This document shows positions 9,605 through 17,725 of a stretch of 64,000 nucleotides of DNA, in pieces. Numbering within the stretch: the first letter of the stretch is position 1; each line of letters begins with the position of its first letter. The position numbers and the translations under genes are program-made. This stretch comes from Chromatiales bacterium (GTDB lineage Bacteria; Pseudomonadota; Gammaproteobacteria; SpSt-1174), in the NCBI GenBank assembly GCA_014762505.1, contig JABURS010000033.1:1-64000 (forward strand), in the 5' to 3' direction. Under the pieces are notes generated by a model that made no database searches, was not told where the DNA came from, and saw only the letters and a program-made list of their open reading frames with translations.

Positions 9605-10534
9605 ATGAGCGAAACGGATGCCGAGAGCACGGTCTACCGGACCCTGCTGGAATCCACCCGGGCGATTCCCTGGAAGATCGACTGGGAGACGATGCAGTTT
9701 GCCTATATCGGTCCGCAGATCGAGCAACTGCTCGGCTGGCCACCGGACAGCTGGGTGAGCGTGAACGACTGGGCCGAACGCATGCACCCGGACGACCGGG
9801 ACGAGGTGGTGAACTTCTGCGTCTCGCAATCGAAGAACGGTACCGATCACGAGGCCGACTACCGCGCGCTGACCAAGGACGGCCGCTACGTGTGGATACG
9901 CGACGTGGTGCACGTGGTGCGCCGGGACGATGGCGAGGTGGATTGCCTCGTGGGCTTCATGTTCGACATCAGCGAGCGCAAGCAGACCGAGGAGAGACTC
10001 GCGGCCCTGCAAAAGGAGCTGGAGGATCTGTCCTTCAAGGACGGCCTCACCGGGGTGGCGAACCGCCGCCGCTTCGACGCACTCATGGAGCTGGAATGGG
10101 AGCAGGCACGACGCCATCACCAGCCGCTCTCGCTGATCATCCTCGACATCGATTTCTTCAAGGAATACAACGATCATTATGGGCACATCCAGGGTGACGA
10201 ATGCCTGCGCCGGGTCGGCCAGGCTCTGCGGGCGGCGGCCACCCGTGCCCGCGACCTGGTGGCACGCTACGGCGGCGAGGAGTTCGTACTGGTGCTGCCC
10301 GAGACGGATGCCCAGTCCGCCCGAAAGGTGGCCGAGCGCTGCCGGACCCAGATCTTCAAGTTACAGATTCCCCACGAGAAATCAGAGGCCTGCCCGGTGC
10401 TTTCCGTGAGCATGGGCGTGGGGACGATCATCCCGGGTGCCGGTGATGACCCGGTCGCCTTCATCCACTCGGTCGATGAGAGATTGTACCGCGCCAAGCA
10501 GGGCGGCCGGGATGCCGTGGTGGCCGGAGAGTGA
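9605..10534 (+). CDS. PAS-GGDEF diguanylate cyclase
   Basis: This 309-residue soluble protein has one PAS domain (about 15-130, with the PAS/PAC end VGFMFDISERKQ), a short coiled linker and a GGDEF domain (about 145-305). The active site is GGEEF (223-227). An RxxD inhibitory site (RARD) lies five residues upstream, so product inhibition by c-di-GMP is expected. No transmembrane segment is seen; the PAS is the likely input. GAGG lies 7 nt before the ATG. It follows ybaK by 13 bp and is probably the third gene of an operon with the CHASE/EAL/CZB protein. Confidence 0.92.
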   Translation: MSETDAESTVYRTLLESTRAIPWKIDWETMQFAYIGPQIEQLLGWPPDSWVSVNDWAERMHPDDRDEVVNFCVSQSKNGTDHEADYRALTKDGRYVWIRDVVHVVRRDDGEVDCLVGFMFDISERKQTEERLAALQKELEDLSFKDGLTGVANRRRFDALMELEWEQARRHHQPLSLIILDIDFFKEYNDHYGHIQGDECLRRVGQALRAAATRARDLVARYGGEEFVLVLPETDAQSARKVAERCRTQIFKLQIPHEKSEACPVLSVSMGVGTIIPGAGDDPVAFIHSVDERLYRAKQGGRDAVVAGE

Positions 10535-10607
10535 TCCGGGCGGTCATCGCAAGTCGCGATGCCCATGCCGGGCCTGGCTCCCACAATGCCGGTGTTTGGT
10601 GCGGAAA

Positions 10608-10680
10608 TGTAGGAGGCCAGCCCTCTGGCCGATGGGGATTTGGCACCGAGGCTGATCGCCGAGAGGGCTCGGCTCCTACA
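10608..10680. repeat. Inverted REP pair (REPIN-like)
   Basis: The left unit starts TGTAGGAGGCCAGCCCTCTG at 10608. The right unit, on the other strand, starts TGTAGGAGCCGAGCCCTCTC and ends at 10655. The two are near-identical, inverted and separated by about 22 bp, which is the classic REPIN arrangement. A degenerate third relative (TGTGGGAGCCAGGC on the minus strand) lies at about 10567-10586. Confidence 0.75.
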
Positions 10681-10797
10681 ATCGCCGAGGGCGCTCGGCT
10701 TCGAGCCCCCCCCCGTCTCTCTCTGTGCCCTCTGTGGCATGAAACCATAGGGCGGGCCACGCCCGCCGTGTCTTGACTTGCGACGTCAGCCAACGCA

Positions 10798-10824
10798 GCT
10801 TCGTAGGAGCGCCGCAAGGCGCGA
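10798..10824. repeat. REP unit, copy 1 of a second subfamily
   Basis: The sequence GCTTCGTAGGAGCGCCGCAA and the following GGCGCGA recur at 11064-11090 with one substitution (C/T). Each unit can fold into an imperfect hairpin (GCGCC..GGCGC). No REP-associated tyrosine transposase gene is in the window. Confidence 0.75.
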
Positions 10825-10875
10825 TAGGGGGTTGCACGATGTCAGGCCTGGGCATCGCGCTATAAAGGCATTTCA

Positions 10876-10948
10876 GCCACAGAGGTCACAGAGATCACAG
10901 AGGCGAACCGGTCATGTTCTTCTCTGTGCACTCTGTGACCTCTGTGGC
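10876..10948. repeat. CACAGAGG long inverted repeat
   Basis: The left arm (10876-10907) is GCCACAGAGG followed by two more CACAGA units. The right arm (10922-10948) is its approximate complement, ending ACCTCTGTGGC. A solitary related arm (CTCTGTGCCCTCTGTGGC) lies at 10721-10738. The transcript would form a long hairpin between the two converging genes. Similar CACAGAGG palindromes occur between genes in many proteobacteria. Confidence 0.75.
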
Positions 10949-10960
10949 GAGCAGACTTTC

Positions 10961-10997
10961 ACTCCTCACTCCTCACTCCTCACTCCTCACTCCTCAC
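10961..10997. repeat. Heptamer tandem repeat (ACTCCTC)n
   Basis: Five perfect copies of ACTCCTC run head to tail, plus two bases of a sixth, directly after the CACAGAGG palindrome. This short-unit array could vary in copy number by slippage. Confidence 0.9.
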
Positions 10998-11063
10998 GAC
11001 ACTCCTGGGTGGCTTGCAACGGTCACCTGCAACTTCAGTCAACCATCCAGCCTGCACGCTGCT

Positions 11064-11142
11064 GCTTCGTAGGAGCGCTGCAAGGCGCGAGAGGGATGAC
11101 ACTGCCCCGGCCCCATGGGCATCGCGGTTTCCGTCGCGCCTA
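11064..11142. repeat. REP unit, copy 2, with inverted partner
   Basis: The unit at 11064-11090 matches 10798-10824 at 26 of 27 bases. An inverted partial partner (TCGCGCCTACAG) lies at about 11131-11142, which makes this another REPIN-like pair. It ends 12 bp short of the stop codon of the leftward chemoreceptor gene. Confidence 0.65.
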
Positions 11143-11154
11143 CAGTGATTCCAA

Positions 11155-12465
11155 TCAGTCCTGCCTCCGCGGGATGGAGGACACGAGGTCGACGACGTGG
11201 GTGGCGCCGTCGCGGATCTCGGCGACCAGGGCCTCGACGGAGGTGACCTGTTCCTGTCCCTTTTCGGCCACGTCGCGGACGTTCGCGATGCGGGTGGCGA
11301 TCTCGCTGGTGTATTCCAGGTTGCCGTGCAGGACGCGCGCGATCTCGGCGGTGGCGGTGCTGGTGCTGGCCGCGAGCTTGCGTACCTCGTCGGCGACCAC
11401 GGCGAAGCCGCGGCCCTGTTCGCCGGCGCGGGCGGCCTCGATGGCGGCGTTGAGGGCCAGCAGGTTGGTCTGGTCGGCCACGTTGCTGATGGTGGCGACG
11501 ATGCTCTCGATATTGCGGGATTCGCTGGTGAGTCTGTCGATCACTTCCTTGGTCTCGGCGATGTGCGCGCGGATCTGTTCCGAGGTCTCCACCGAGGCGC
11601 GCAGCGAGCTGGCGCCGCGCCGGGCGTTGTCCGCCGTCTGCTGGGCCATGGAGTAGGCCACGGCAGCCGCATCCTGGGTCTTGTTGGCCGCCTGCACGCG
11701 CTCGGTGATGTCGCTGGCGAACTTGATCACCTTCGTGGTGCGTCCTTCCGCGTCGAGGATCGGGTTGTAACTGGCCTCCAGCCAGATCTCGCGGCCATCC
11801 GAGTCGAAGCGGCGGAAGGTGCCCGTCATGAACTGCCCCTCGGCCAGCCGTTCCCAGAAGCCCGGGTTCTCGCGATAGAAGGCATCGTCGCAGAACATCC
11901 GGTGATGCTGGCCGCGGATCTCGTCCAGGCGGTAGCCCACGGTCTCGAGGAAGTTGCGGTTGGCGTCCAGGATCTCGCCCGCAGGGGTGAAGCTGATCAC
12001 CGCCATGGAACGGTCCAGCGCGTCGAACACCGCCTGCTGGTCCTGCAGCTGTTCGTGTCTCTCGGTGATGTCCGCGGCGATCTTCACCACCCGGGTCACC
12101 CGGCCCTGTGCATCGCGCACCGGGAAGTAGGTCGCCTCCAGCCACAGGCGGCTGCCGTCGGCCCGGCGTCGCGGGAAGGTGCCGGCATGCGATTCGCCGC
12201 GCGCCAGCCGCTTCCAGAACTCCCGGTACTCGGCCGAGCCTGCATGGCCTGGATCGCAGAACAGGCGGTGATGTGCCCCCCGCAGCTGTTCGCGTGTATG
12301 GCCCACCGCGTCGAGGAAGTGCTGGTTGGCATCGATGATCTCGCCCTGCGGTGTGAACTCGATATAGGCCACCGAGTCCTTGATGGCGTCGAAGACGGCA
12401 TTGGCGTCGGCCAGGGCCTCCTGGAAGGCGGCCAGTTCGCTGTGCAGGCGCTTGTTGAAGATCAT
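11155..12465 (-). CDS. Soluble two-PAS chemoreceptor (BdlA-like)
   Basis: This 436-residue protein has two tandem PAS domains (about 20-140 and 145-262) and a short methyl-accepting signalling domain. The receptor hairpin tip [20 protein letters not shown] is complete, so it can engage CheW/CheA. There is no signal peptide or transmembrane segment; it is cytosolic. Both PAS domains carry the HHRxFCD signature with a WLEAxYxP end, the arrangement of the Pseudomonas biofilm-dispersion receptor BdlA. GAGGA lies 6 nt before the ATG. Several c-di-GMP enzymes sit within 7 kb on either side. BdlA-like function is inferred from architecture; a simple redox or oxygen chemoreceptor is the alternative. 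Confidence 0.88.
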   Translation of the reverse strand: MIFNKRLHSELAAFQEALADANAVFDAIKDSVAYIEFTPQGEIIDANQHFLDAVGHTREQLRGAHHRLFCDPGHAGSAEYREFWKRLARGESHAGTFPRRRADGSRLWLEATYFPVRDAQGRVTRVVKIAADITERHEQLQDQQAVFDALDRSMAVISFTPAGEILDANRNFLETVGYRLDEIRGQHHRMFCDDAFYRENPGFWERLAEGQFMTGTFRRFDSDGREIWLEASYNPILDAEGRTTKVIKFASDITERVQAANKTQDAAAVAYSMAQQTADNARRGASSLRASVETSEQIRAHIAETKEVIDRLTSESRNIESIVATISNVADQTNLLALNAAIEAARAGEQGRGFAVVADEVRKLAASTSTATAEIARVLHGNLEYTSEIATRIANVRDVAEKGQEQVTSVEALVAEIRDGATHVVDLVSSIPRRQD

Positions 12466-12513
12466 CGTCGGTCCTCGCTGTCGGGTGGCGGCCTGTGGTG
12501 AGGGGCAGGCAGA

Positions 12514-12635
12514 TGTACTGTATAATAGTTGTACAGTACTTGTACAGTGGGTTGACGAGATGAGGATTTAATGAAAAAGCCGCCACGGCGTTTGCCGGGC
12601 GGCGATTGTTTTCTTATACAGTATGTACAGATATG
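12514..12635. promoter_or_regulatory. Array of TGTACAG-type operator repeats
   Basis: An 8-bp inverted repeat, GTACTGTA-N9-TACAGTAC (12515-12539), is followed by another TTGTACAGT (12540-12548). Two more units, TATACAGTA and TGTACAGATA, sit at 12615-12633 beyond the terminator. The TGTACA cores at 12530 and 12541 are 11 bp apart, one helical turn. The first cluster lies 50-85 bp upstream of the chemoreceptor start and overlaps a TATAAT/TATTAT-like element. The regulator is unknown. Confidence 0.6.
12574..12603 (-). terminator. Intrinsic terminator of the autotransporter gene
   Basis: On the minus strand, GCCGCC-CGGC pairs with GCCG-T-GGCGGC (10 bp with one bulged base, AAAC loop) and T5 follows. 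It lies 83 bp past the autotransporter stop codon and insulates the chemoreceptor gene from upstream transcription. Confidence 0.85.
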
Positions 12636-12686
12636 GGCTGTGTTGACGTGTCAATGCGCCTGGAGACCCGCTTGCCGGGCGGGGCC

Positions 12687-15320
12687 TTACCAGGTCATGC
12701 GGTAGCTTGCGCTGAGGGCGTGACGGTTGTCGGAGCCAGCGATCTCGCCGACATATCCCAGGCGCAGCAGGCGCTGATCATCCAGCGCGGTGTGCAGGCC
12801 TAGGCCGAGCTGCATGCGGTTGCGGTCCAGGTCGGGCCCGTCGACGGTGAAGATGGTGGTGGCACCCTCGAAGCCGGCGGTGAGGCTGGCTCCTCGATTC
12901 TGGAACTCGTGGGCCCAGGCCGCCTCCAGGTCCCAGTCGAATTCGCGACCAGCAGTGGTGGTGTAGCGGGTCTGTACGCGTACCCCGAGGCGGGAGCGCA
13001 GTGAGGCCTCGGTCTCGCCGTCCACCACCAGGTTGGCGCTGCCGGCGCCGTCCTCGCTAAAGCCGTCGCGTTTCAGGTAGGCATAAGCCAGGCCGGCAAA
13101 GGGCGTGATGCGGTCGGTCGCACTGGTGTAGGTGGTGTGACCGACTTCGGTGCTCAGGCTGAGGCCGTAGGCATCGTAGTCGGCGCTGGCCAGGCGGTCG
13201 AAGCCGCCAACCGTGACGCGCCGGCTGCTCTCGCTGCGGTGATAGCTGCTGCCGATGCTGGCGTCCAGGTATTGGGTGTCGGTGAGCCAGCGGCCGTAAA
13301 GGGCCAGGTCCAGGCTGTCGGTACGCAGGTCGCCGTCGTCCGGGTCGGCGTCGGTGCGGGTGTAGCCCAGGGCCGCGCCCACCAGGCGACGGGCATCCAG
13401 CCAGCGGTCGGCACCGCCGAATACGCTGTAATGGTGGTAGTCGAATCCGGCGGCATTGGTGGTGTCGTCGATCCTGCCTACACCGGCCTGCGGGGTGATC
13501 CACAGGCCGCTGCCGTCGGCCTCCCCCAGGCTCACGACTGCAGGTCCGGCCATGGCCAGCTGCAGCGCGCCCAGGTCACCGCCAAAGGCAAGCTGCACGG
13601 GGGCGGCGGTGCCGGCCTGGCTGCGCACGCCCGGCTGCGCGGCCAGCAGGTGGCTGCGGCGGGACAGGTGATTGAGGAACTGCTGGCTGCTGGCCAGCAG
13701 TAGGGCGTGGCCCCCGGCGTGCTGGATGCCGGAGAGGCTGTCATAGGCGCGGCGGGCACCGGCCGGGCTCAGGGTGTTGAGGTTGTCTAGTAGCAACTGC
13801 TGGCCGGCGTCCGGTCCACTCGCCTGGATCTGCTGTATGCCCTGCGCGACCGCGCGCTGGTTCGGGGTCTGGGCCACACTGTCGTAGCGGATGTCGTTGC
13901 GGGTCAGGCGCAGGTAGACGCTGTTCGCAGCGTAACGCAGGCTTGGATCGAGAAAGGCAAGGTTGCTGCTCACCGAGTCGAAGTGACCGGTCAGACTACC
14001 GGCGGTGAGGATGGTGTAGTCGGTGCTGGGTGCATAGCTGCCATTTTCTGCCAGCACCTGCACGGTACCGCCGGTGAGCAGGGCGTTACCCAAGACCATG
14101 AGCCGGTCGCTGTTGCCCGCTGCATCCACTTCCACCGCGTAGGTGCCGCCAGCACTGAAATCCACGCTGCTGACGGTGAGGACGCCAATGGAATTGCCGG
14201 GGGCAAGGGTGCCGCCGTTGAGGATCACGCCATCCACGGTGCCCCTGCCACCAAGGGTGCCGCCGCTGTTGACCGTGGTGGTACTGGCGGTCAGTCTGCC
14301 ATCGACGTTGAGAATGCCGGCATTGACGGTGGTGTTGCCGGTGTAGCCATTGGTGCCGGTGAGGGTGAGACTGCCGCTACCGGTCTTGGTGAGGCCGCCA
14401 CTGCCGGTCATCTCCCCGGTGTAGTGGCCGTTGGTGCCCTGATTAAAGACCACGCTGGCATTGTTAAGGATGTCGCCCTGCAGGCTGTGGCTGTCGCCCT
14501 GCAGCGTGCCGTTGCTGACGGTGGTGCCGCCGGTGTAGGTGTTGATGCCGGTGAGGATGGTAGTGCCGCTGCCGATGTGCTCGACGGCGAGTTGGCCACC
14601 CTCCGCATCATCCATGGGGACAGCGAAGATGTAACTGGTCTCGTTGTGGTTGAAGCTGACGATACCTTGCCCGACGCCGGACGCGTAGATTCTCTCGGTC
14701 GTGATGCTGCCGGCGGCGCTACCATCGCCGATGTTGATACGCGAATCCGGATAGAGGTACAGGAAGTAGTCAGGACCAGTTGCAACATGCCCGCCGTTTG
14801 CTACTGTGAGTTCACCGGGACTGCTACCACCCACATAGATGGTGCTGGTGCTGGTTAGCGTGGATCCGGTGCCGGTGATGGTGGCGCGGCTGACATCAAT
14901 CCAGCTGTCATCTTCTATATAAACCACTCCCGCGGTCACCTCGCCGCCGTTTTGCACGATAAAATCGGTGCCGCTACCCATGTATATGGGGGAGAGGGCC
15001 AAGCTGTCTGGCAGCAAGGTACCACCATCCACGATGAGGGTGCCTTGGTTGAGCCAGATGACGCGATGGTTGTTGCTGCCCGTAACGATCAGGGTGCCGA
15101 GTCCGTTTTTTTCCAGTGTCTCATCCGGATGCCCGCTGATGGTCTGTGTGTCGCCGTCATTGACCGTGTAGGTGGCGGCCCAGCCGGTAGCGCTGCTGGC
15201 GATCGCAGCCAGGCTGGCGAGAAGCATTGCCCCGTGGCGTCCTGCCGCCGGATGATGGTTGTTGCGGTTTTCTACCTGGTGCCGGGTGCTGCCCGTCGGA
15301 CGGCGGGTACGTTGGGTCAT
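12687..15320 (-). CDS. Type V autotransporter with beta-helix passenger
   Basis: The gene encodes 877 residues. A long, basic, His-rich N-region precedes the signal peptide hydrophobic core (about 30-48, ending TGWAA). The passenger (about 50-560) is a Gly/Thr/Asn-rich beta-helix with autotransporter-associated repeats (for example LTGTNGYTGNTTVNAGILNV). The C-terminal ~270 residues are a 12-strand autotransporter barrel ending in aromatic W (SYRMTW). It is expected at the cell surface as an adhesin or biofilm factor. No catalytic triad or RGD motif was seen. GGGGAT lies 9-10 nt before the ATG. A CRP-type site lies about 90 bp upstream, and a terminator follows. Confidence 0.9.
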   Translation of the reverse strand: MTQRTRRPTGSTRHQVENRNNHHPAAGRHGAMLLASLAAIASSATGWAATYTVNDGDTQTISGHPDETLEKNGLGTLIVTGSNNHRVIWLNQGTLIVDGGTLLPDSLALSPIYMGSGTDFIVQNGGEVTAGVVYIEDDSWIDVSRATITGTGSTLTSTSTIYVGGSSPGELTVANGGHVATGPDYFLYLYPDSRINIGDGSAAGSITTERIYASGVGQGIVSFNHNETSYIFAVPMDDAEGGQLAVEHIGSGTTILTGINTYTGGTTVSNGTLQGDSHSLQGDILNNASVVFNQGTNGHYTGEMTGSGGLTKTGSGSLTLTGTNGYTGNTTVNAGILNVDGRLTASTTTVNSGGTLGGRGTVDGVILNGGTLAPGNSIGVLTVSSVDFSAGGTYAVEVDAAGNSDRLMVLGNALLTGGTVQVLAENGSYAPSTDYTILTAGSLTGHFDSVSSNLAFLDPSLRYAANSVYLRLTRNDIRYDSVAQTPNQRAVAQGIQQIQASGPDAGQQLLLDNLNTLSPAGARRAYDSLSGIQHAGGHALLLASSQQFLNHLSRRSHLLAAQPGVRSQAGTAAPVQLAFGGDLGALQLAMAGPAVVSLGEADGSGLWITPQAGVGRIDDTTNAAGFDYHHYSVFGGADRWLDARRLVGAALGYTRTDADPDDGDLRTDSLDLALYGRWLTDTQYLDASIGSSYHRSESSRRVTVGGFDRLASADYDAYGLSLSTEVGHTTYTSATDRITPFAGLAYAYLKRDGFSEDGAGSANLVVDGETEASLRSRLGVRVQTRYTTTAGREFDWDLEAAWAHEFQNRGASLTAGFEGATTIFTVDGPDLDRNRMQLGLGLHTALDDQRLLRLGYVGEIAGSDNRHALSASYRMTW

Positions 15321-15406
15321 GTCGATGTATCCCCTTCAAGCTGTTGTTTTTCTTGTGCGCGGGGCGGGGCCACCACGCTGCGCCTTCGGCACAGCCTACC
15401 GGGCGA

Positions 15407-15430
15407 GATTTGTGAGGTCTATCACAAATC
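15407..15430. promoter_or_regulatory. CRP (cAMP receptor protein) site
   Basis: TGTGA-N6-TCACA (15411-15426) lies inside a perfect 9-bp inverted repeat, GATTTGTGA/TCACAAATC. It sits between the AraC-family gene and the autotransporter, centred about 98 bp upstream of the autotransporter start codon. It matches the CRP/Vfr consensus core exactly. No T-tract follows, so it is not a terminator. I could not identify a matching -10 element. Confidence 0.75.
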
Positions 15431-15448
15431 CGCACGGCCTGGTGGTGT

Positions 15449-16438
15449 TCAGCGCGGGAGGCGGACGAGGGTGGTAGAGGGGCGTTCGCCGAACTGGCGG
15501 CGGTAGTCCTGGGCGAACTTGCCCAGGTGTAGGAAGCCGTAGCGCAGGGCGATGGCGGTGACGGTGGCGGTGCCGGGCGGAGTGGCGAGCAGATCGCGGC
15601 GTGCGCGGTGCAGGCGCCGGCCGCGCAAATAGGCCACGGGTGTGAGCTGCAGCAGGTCGCGAAAGCTGTATTGCAGGCTGCGTTCGCAGACGCCGAGCTG
15701 GGCGCAGATCTCCACGATGCCGGGACTGTGCTGCCGGTCCAGGCAGGCATCGATATAGGCGCGGGCCTCGCGCAGGATGCGTAGCTTGCGGGCGCGCTGC
15801 CGGTGGGCACGCAGCGGCCTGCTGCGTACCGTCGCCGCCTGTCCCAGCAGAAGTGTGATCTCCTGTTGCAGGCCCTGGTGCAGCACGGCGGCCTCGATCT
15901 CCGGCAGCTGGCGGGCCAGGTGCTGCGCGGTGCGCAGGGCCTGGATAAAGCCCCGCCGTGCGGTGCTGCCGAGACAGGCGAGTCCCTCGGGCGGGTGTTC
16001 CCAGGCCTGCGGGTCGAGCTGGCGGGCGTCGCGGATCAGGTCCGCCTGGTCCAGGGCCAGATACAGCGTCTCCATGCCGCCCGGTACGTAGAGGTCGAAT
16101 TCCGTGTCGCCCGCCAGGAGGAACAGGGGGGAGTCCCCGTCGGCCCCGTGGTGCATGAACCAGGCCTGCGGGCTGGGTTCCAGCAACACCGAGATCGCGC
16201 ACTGGCCGGCCGGCATATGACCGTGCTTGTGCAGGCCGCGGTCGTGGGTCTCGTTCACGATCCGTGCATCGCCGAGTGTGAGCCGGGTGAGGCTGCCGGT
16301 GAAGCGCCCGGCATCGACCTGATGACACTCGAGCTGCAGCTCGTCCTGCAGGTCTGCCATCTCGATGGCATCCGCTGCGGCAGTGGTCTGCAGCAGCGGA
16401 GGGGCGTTGTTGTGGCGGATGTCCTGTGAGTCTGTCAT
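15449..16438 (-). CDS. AraC-family transcriptional regulator
   Basis: This 329-residue protein has an N-terminal sensor-type half and a C-terminal AraC/XylS DNA-binding domain (about 225-325). The two helix-turn-helix units are IVEICAQLGVCERSLQYSFR and ALRYGFLHLGKFAQDYRRQFGERP. The N-terminal half resembles the EutR/AraC-binding-like class, but no ligand can be assigned. The gene lies directly upstream of the autotransporter on the same strand (128-bp gap) and divergently from the GAF-GGDEF cyclase (115-bp gap). Either neighbour could be its target. Confidence 0.88.
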   Translation of the reverse strand: MTDSQDIRHNNAPPLLQTTAAADAIEMADLQDELQLECHQVDAGRFTGSLTRLTLGDARIVNETHDRGLHKHGHMPAGQCAISVLLEPSPQAWFMHHGADGDSPLFLLAGDTEFDLYVPGGMETLYLALDQADLIRDARQLDPQAWEHPPEGLACLGSTARRGFIQALRTAQHLARQLPEIEAAVLHQGLQQEITLLLGQAATVRSRPLRAHRQRARKLRILREARAYIDACLDRQHSPGIVEICAQLGVCERSLQYSFRDLLQLTPVAYLRGRRLHRARRDLLATPPGTATVTAIALRYGFLHLGKFAQDYRRQFGERPSTTLVRLPR

Positions 16439-16553
16439 AACCTTTGATCATGATACCGGGATTCCCGGGCAGTACCCACCGTATACAAACTGCGCTCGTA
16501 CCTGCCGCGAGTGCTACTATCGCCAGACCGTCCGCCAGACTGAGGATGCCCGC

Positions 16554-17582
16554 ATGCCCGAAACCACGCGCAAGGTGCCGCTCTCGCCAGCCCAGCTGGA
16601 GCGGATCATCGCGGCGCAGGCCGGGGTGGCGAAGCTGGGCATGGACTTCGAGGGCATCATCGCCCATGTGGCGCGCGAGTCGCAGGCCATGACCGGTGCC
16701 GACGGGGCGGTGGTGGAGCTGCTCGAGGACGACGAGATGGTGTACGCCGCGGTGACGGGCATTGCCGATCACCTGCACGGCCTGCGCCTGAAGCGCGACA
16801 GCAGCCTCTCGGGGCTGTGCGTGACGGATGCCCGGGTGCTGTACTGCGACGATTCCGAGACGGATGAACGGGTGGACCGCGAGGCCTGCCGCAAGGTCGG
16901 GCTGCGTTCCATGATCGTGGTGCCGCTGATCCATGCGGGCGAGGCGGTGGGCGTGCTCAAGGTGATGTCGTGCGAGCCGTCGGCCTTCGGTGCGGAGGAT
17001 GCACGCATACTCCTCTACATGTCGGAGCTGATCGCGGCCGCGATGTACAACGCGGAGCGCTATTCCCAGGACGAGCTCTTCCGTCGTGCCACCACCGACG
17101 AACTCACGGGCCTGGCCAATCGGGCCCTGTTCCATGACCGCCTGCGGCATGCCATCGGCCAGGCCCGTCGCGATGGACGAGGCTTCGGCGTGATGGTCGT
17201 CGACATGGACGGCCTCAAGCAGATCAACGACACGCACGGGCATAGCGTGGGCGACATCGCGCTCAGGACGCTGGCCACGCGTCTGGTGGACAGCCTGCGG
17301 CAGGCCGACACGGTGGCCCGGCTGGGTGGGGACGAGTTCGGTGTGATCCTCACCCTGGTGAGCGACCGCGACGCGGCCGCGTGCGTCGAGGCCGATCTCA
17401 CGGCAGAGATCGAGGAACCGCTGGAGGTGGCAGGTCAGTGGCTCACGCTGGAGGCGAGCCTGGGCATGGCCCTGTATCCGGCCGATGGCGAGACGTCTCA
17501 GGCCCTGCTGGAGGTGGCCGATCAACGCATGTACGAACAGAAGCGCGTACGCCAGGCGGACCGCCTGGAGGTAGCCGGCTAG
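16554..17582 (+). CDS. GAF-GGDEF diguanylate cyclase
   Basis: This 342-residue cytosolic protein has a GAF domain (about 20-165) and a GGDEF domain (about 180-340). The active site is GGDEF (258-262), with an RxxD inhibitory site (RQAD) five residues upstream. The GAF suggests control by a small ligand or redox state. TGAGGA lies 7 nt before the ATG at 16554; upstream in-frame ATG codons lack such a site. It is divergent from the AraC regulator and has no downstream partner on its strand. Confidence 0.92.
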   Translation: MPETTRKVPLSPAQLERIIAAQAGVAKLGMDFEGIIAHVARESQAMTGADGAVVELLEDDEMVYAAVTGIADHLHGLRLKRDSSLSGLCVTDARVLYCDDSETDERVDREACRKVGLRSMIVVPLIHAGEAVGVLKVMSCEPSAFGAEDARILLYMSELIAAAMYNAERYSQDELFRRATTDELTGLANRALFHDRLRHAIGQARRDGRGFGVMVVDMDGLKQINDTHGHSVGDIALRTLATRLVDSLRQADTVARLGGDEFGVILTLVSDRDAAACVEADLTAEIEEPLEVAGQWLTLEASLGMALYPADGETSQALLEVADQRMYEQKRVRQADRLEVAG

Positions 17583-17725
17583 TATCGCCGCACGGATGTA
17601 TTCCGACTGTCTCTATTCATATCAACCCACTGAGCCGTGAGACGGTATGTTTCCATCGGTGGTTCAGCTGGGCGTTCCGAATGTCGCGGCCAGGCAGCCA
17701 GCGACCAGGGCCCCGGTGTGTCGGT

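Larger units (their letters stand above)
10535..11154. repeat. Repeat-rich intergenic region (REP cluster)
   Basis: This 620-bp gap between two convergent genes has no supported coding sequence. It contains at least six REP-like units built on (G)TAGGAG, several as inverted pairs, a long CACAGAGG inverted repeat and a heptamer tandem repeat. Open frames here are chance readings through the repeats. Confidence 0.85.

Noticed and set aside
10535-11154. CRISPR array
   Set aside because: Repeats are inverted, unequal in spacing and of several kinds; no regular repeat-spacer pattern and no cas gene.
10778-11656. 292-codon open frame running out of the REP region into the chemoreceptor
   Set aside because: It reads through repeats and then antisense to the receptor. 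No start signal or domain.
12514-12548. LexA box
   Set aside because: The CTGT...ACAG arms are 11 bp apart; LexA of gammaproteobacteria needs 8.
16443-16456. FNR box between the AraC gene and the GAF-GGDEF gene
   Set aside because: TTGATCATGATACC keeps only the left half-site; the right half (ATCAA) is missing.
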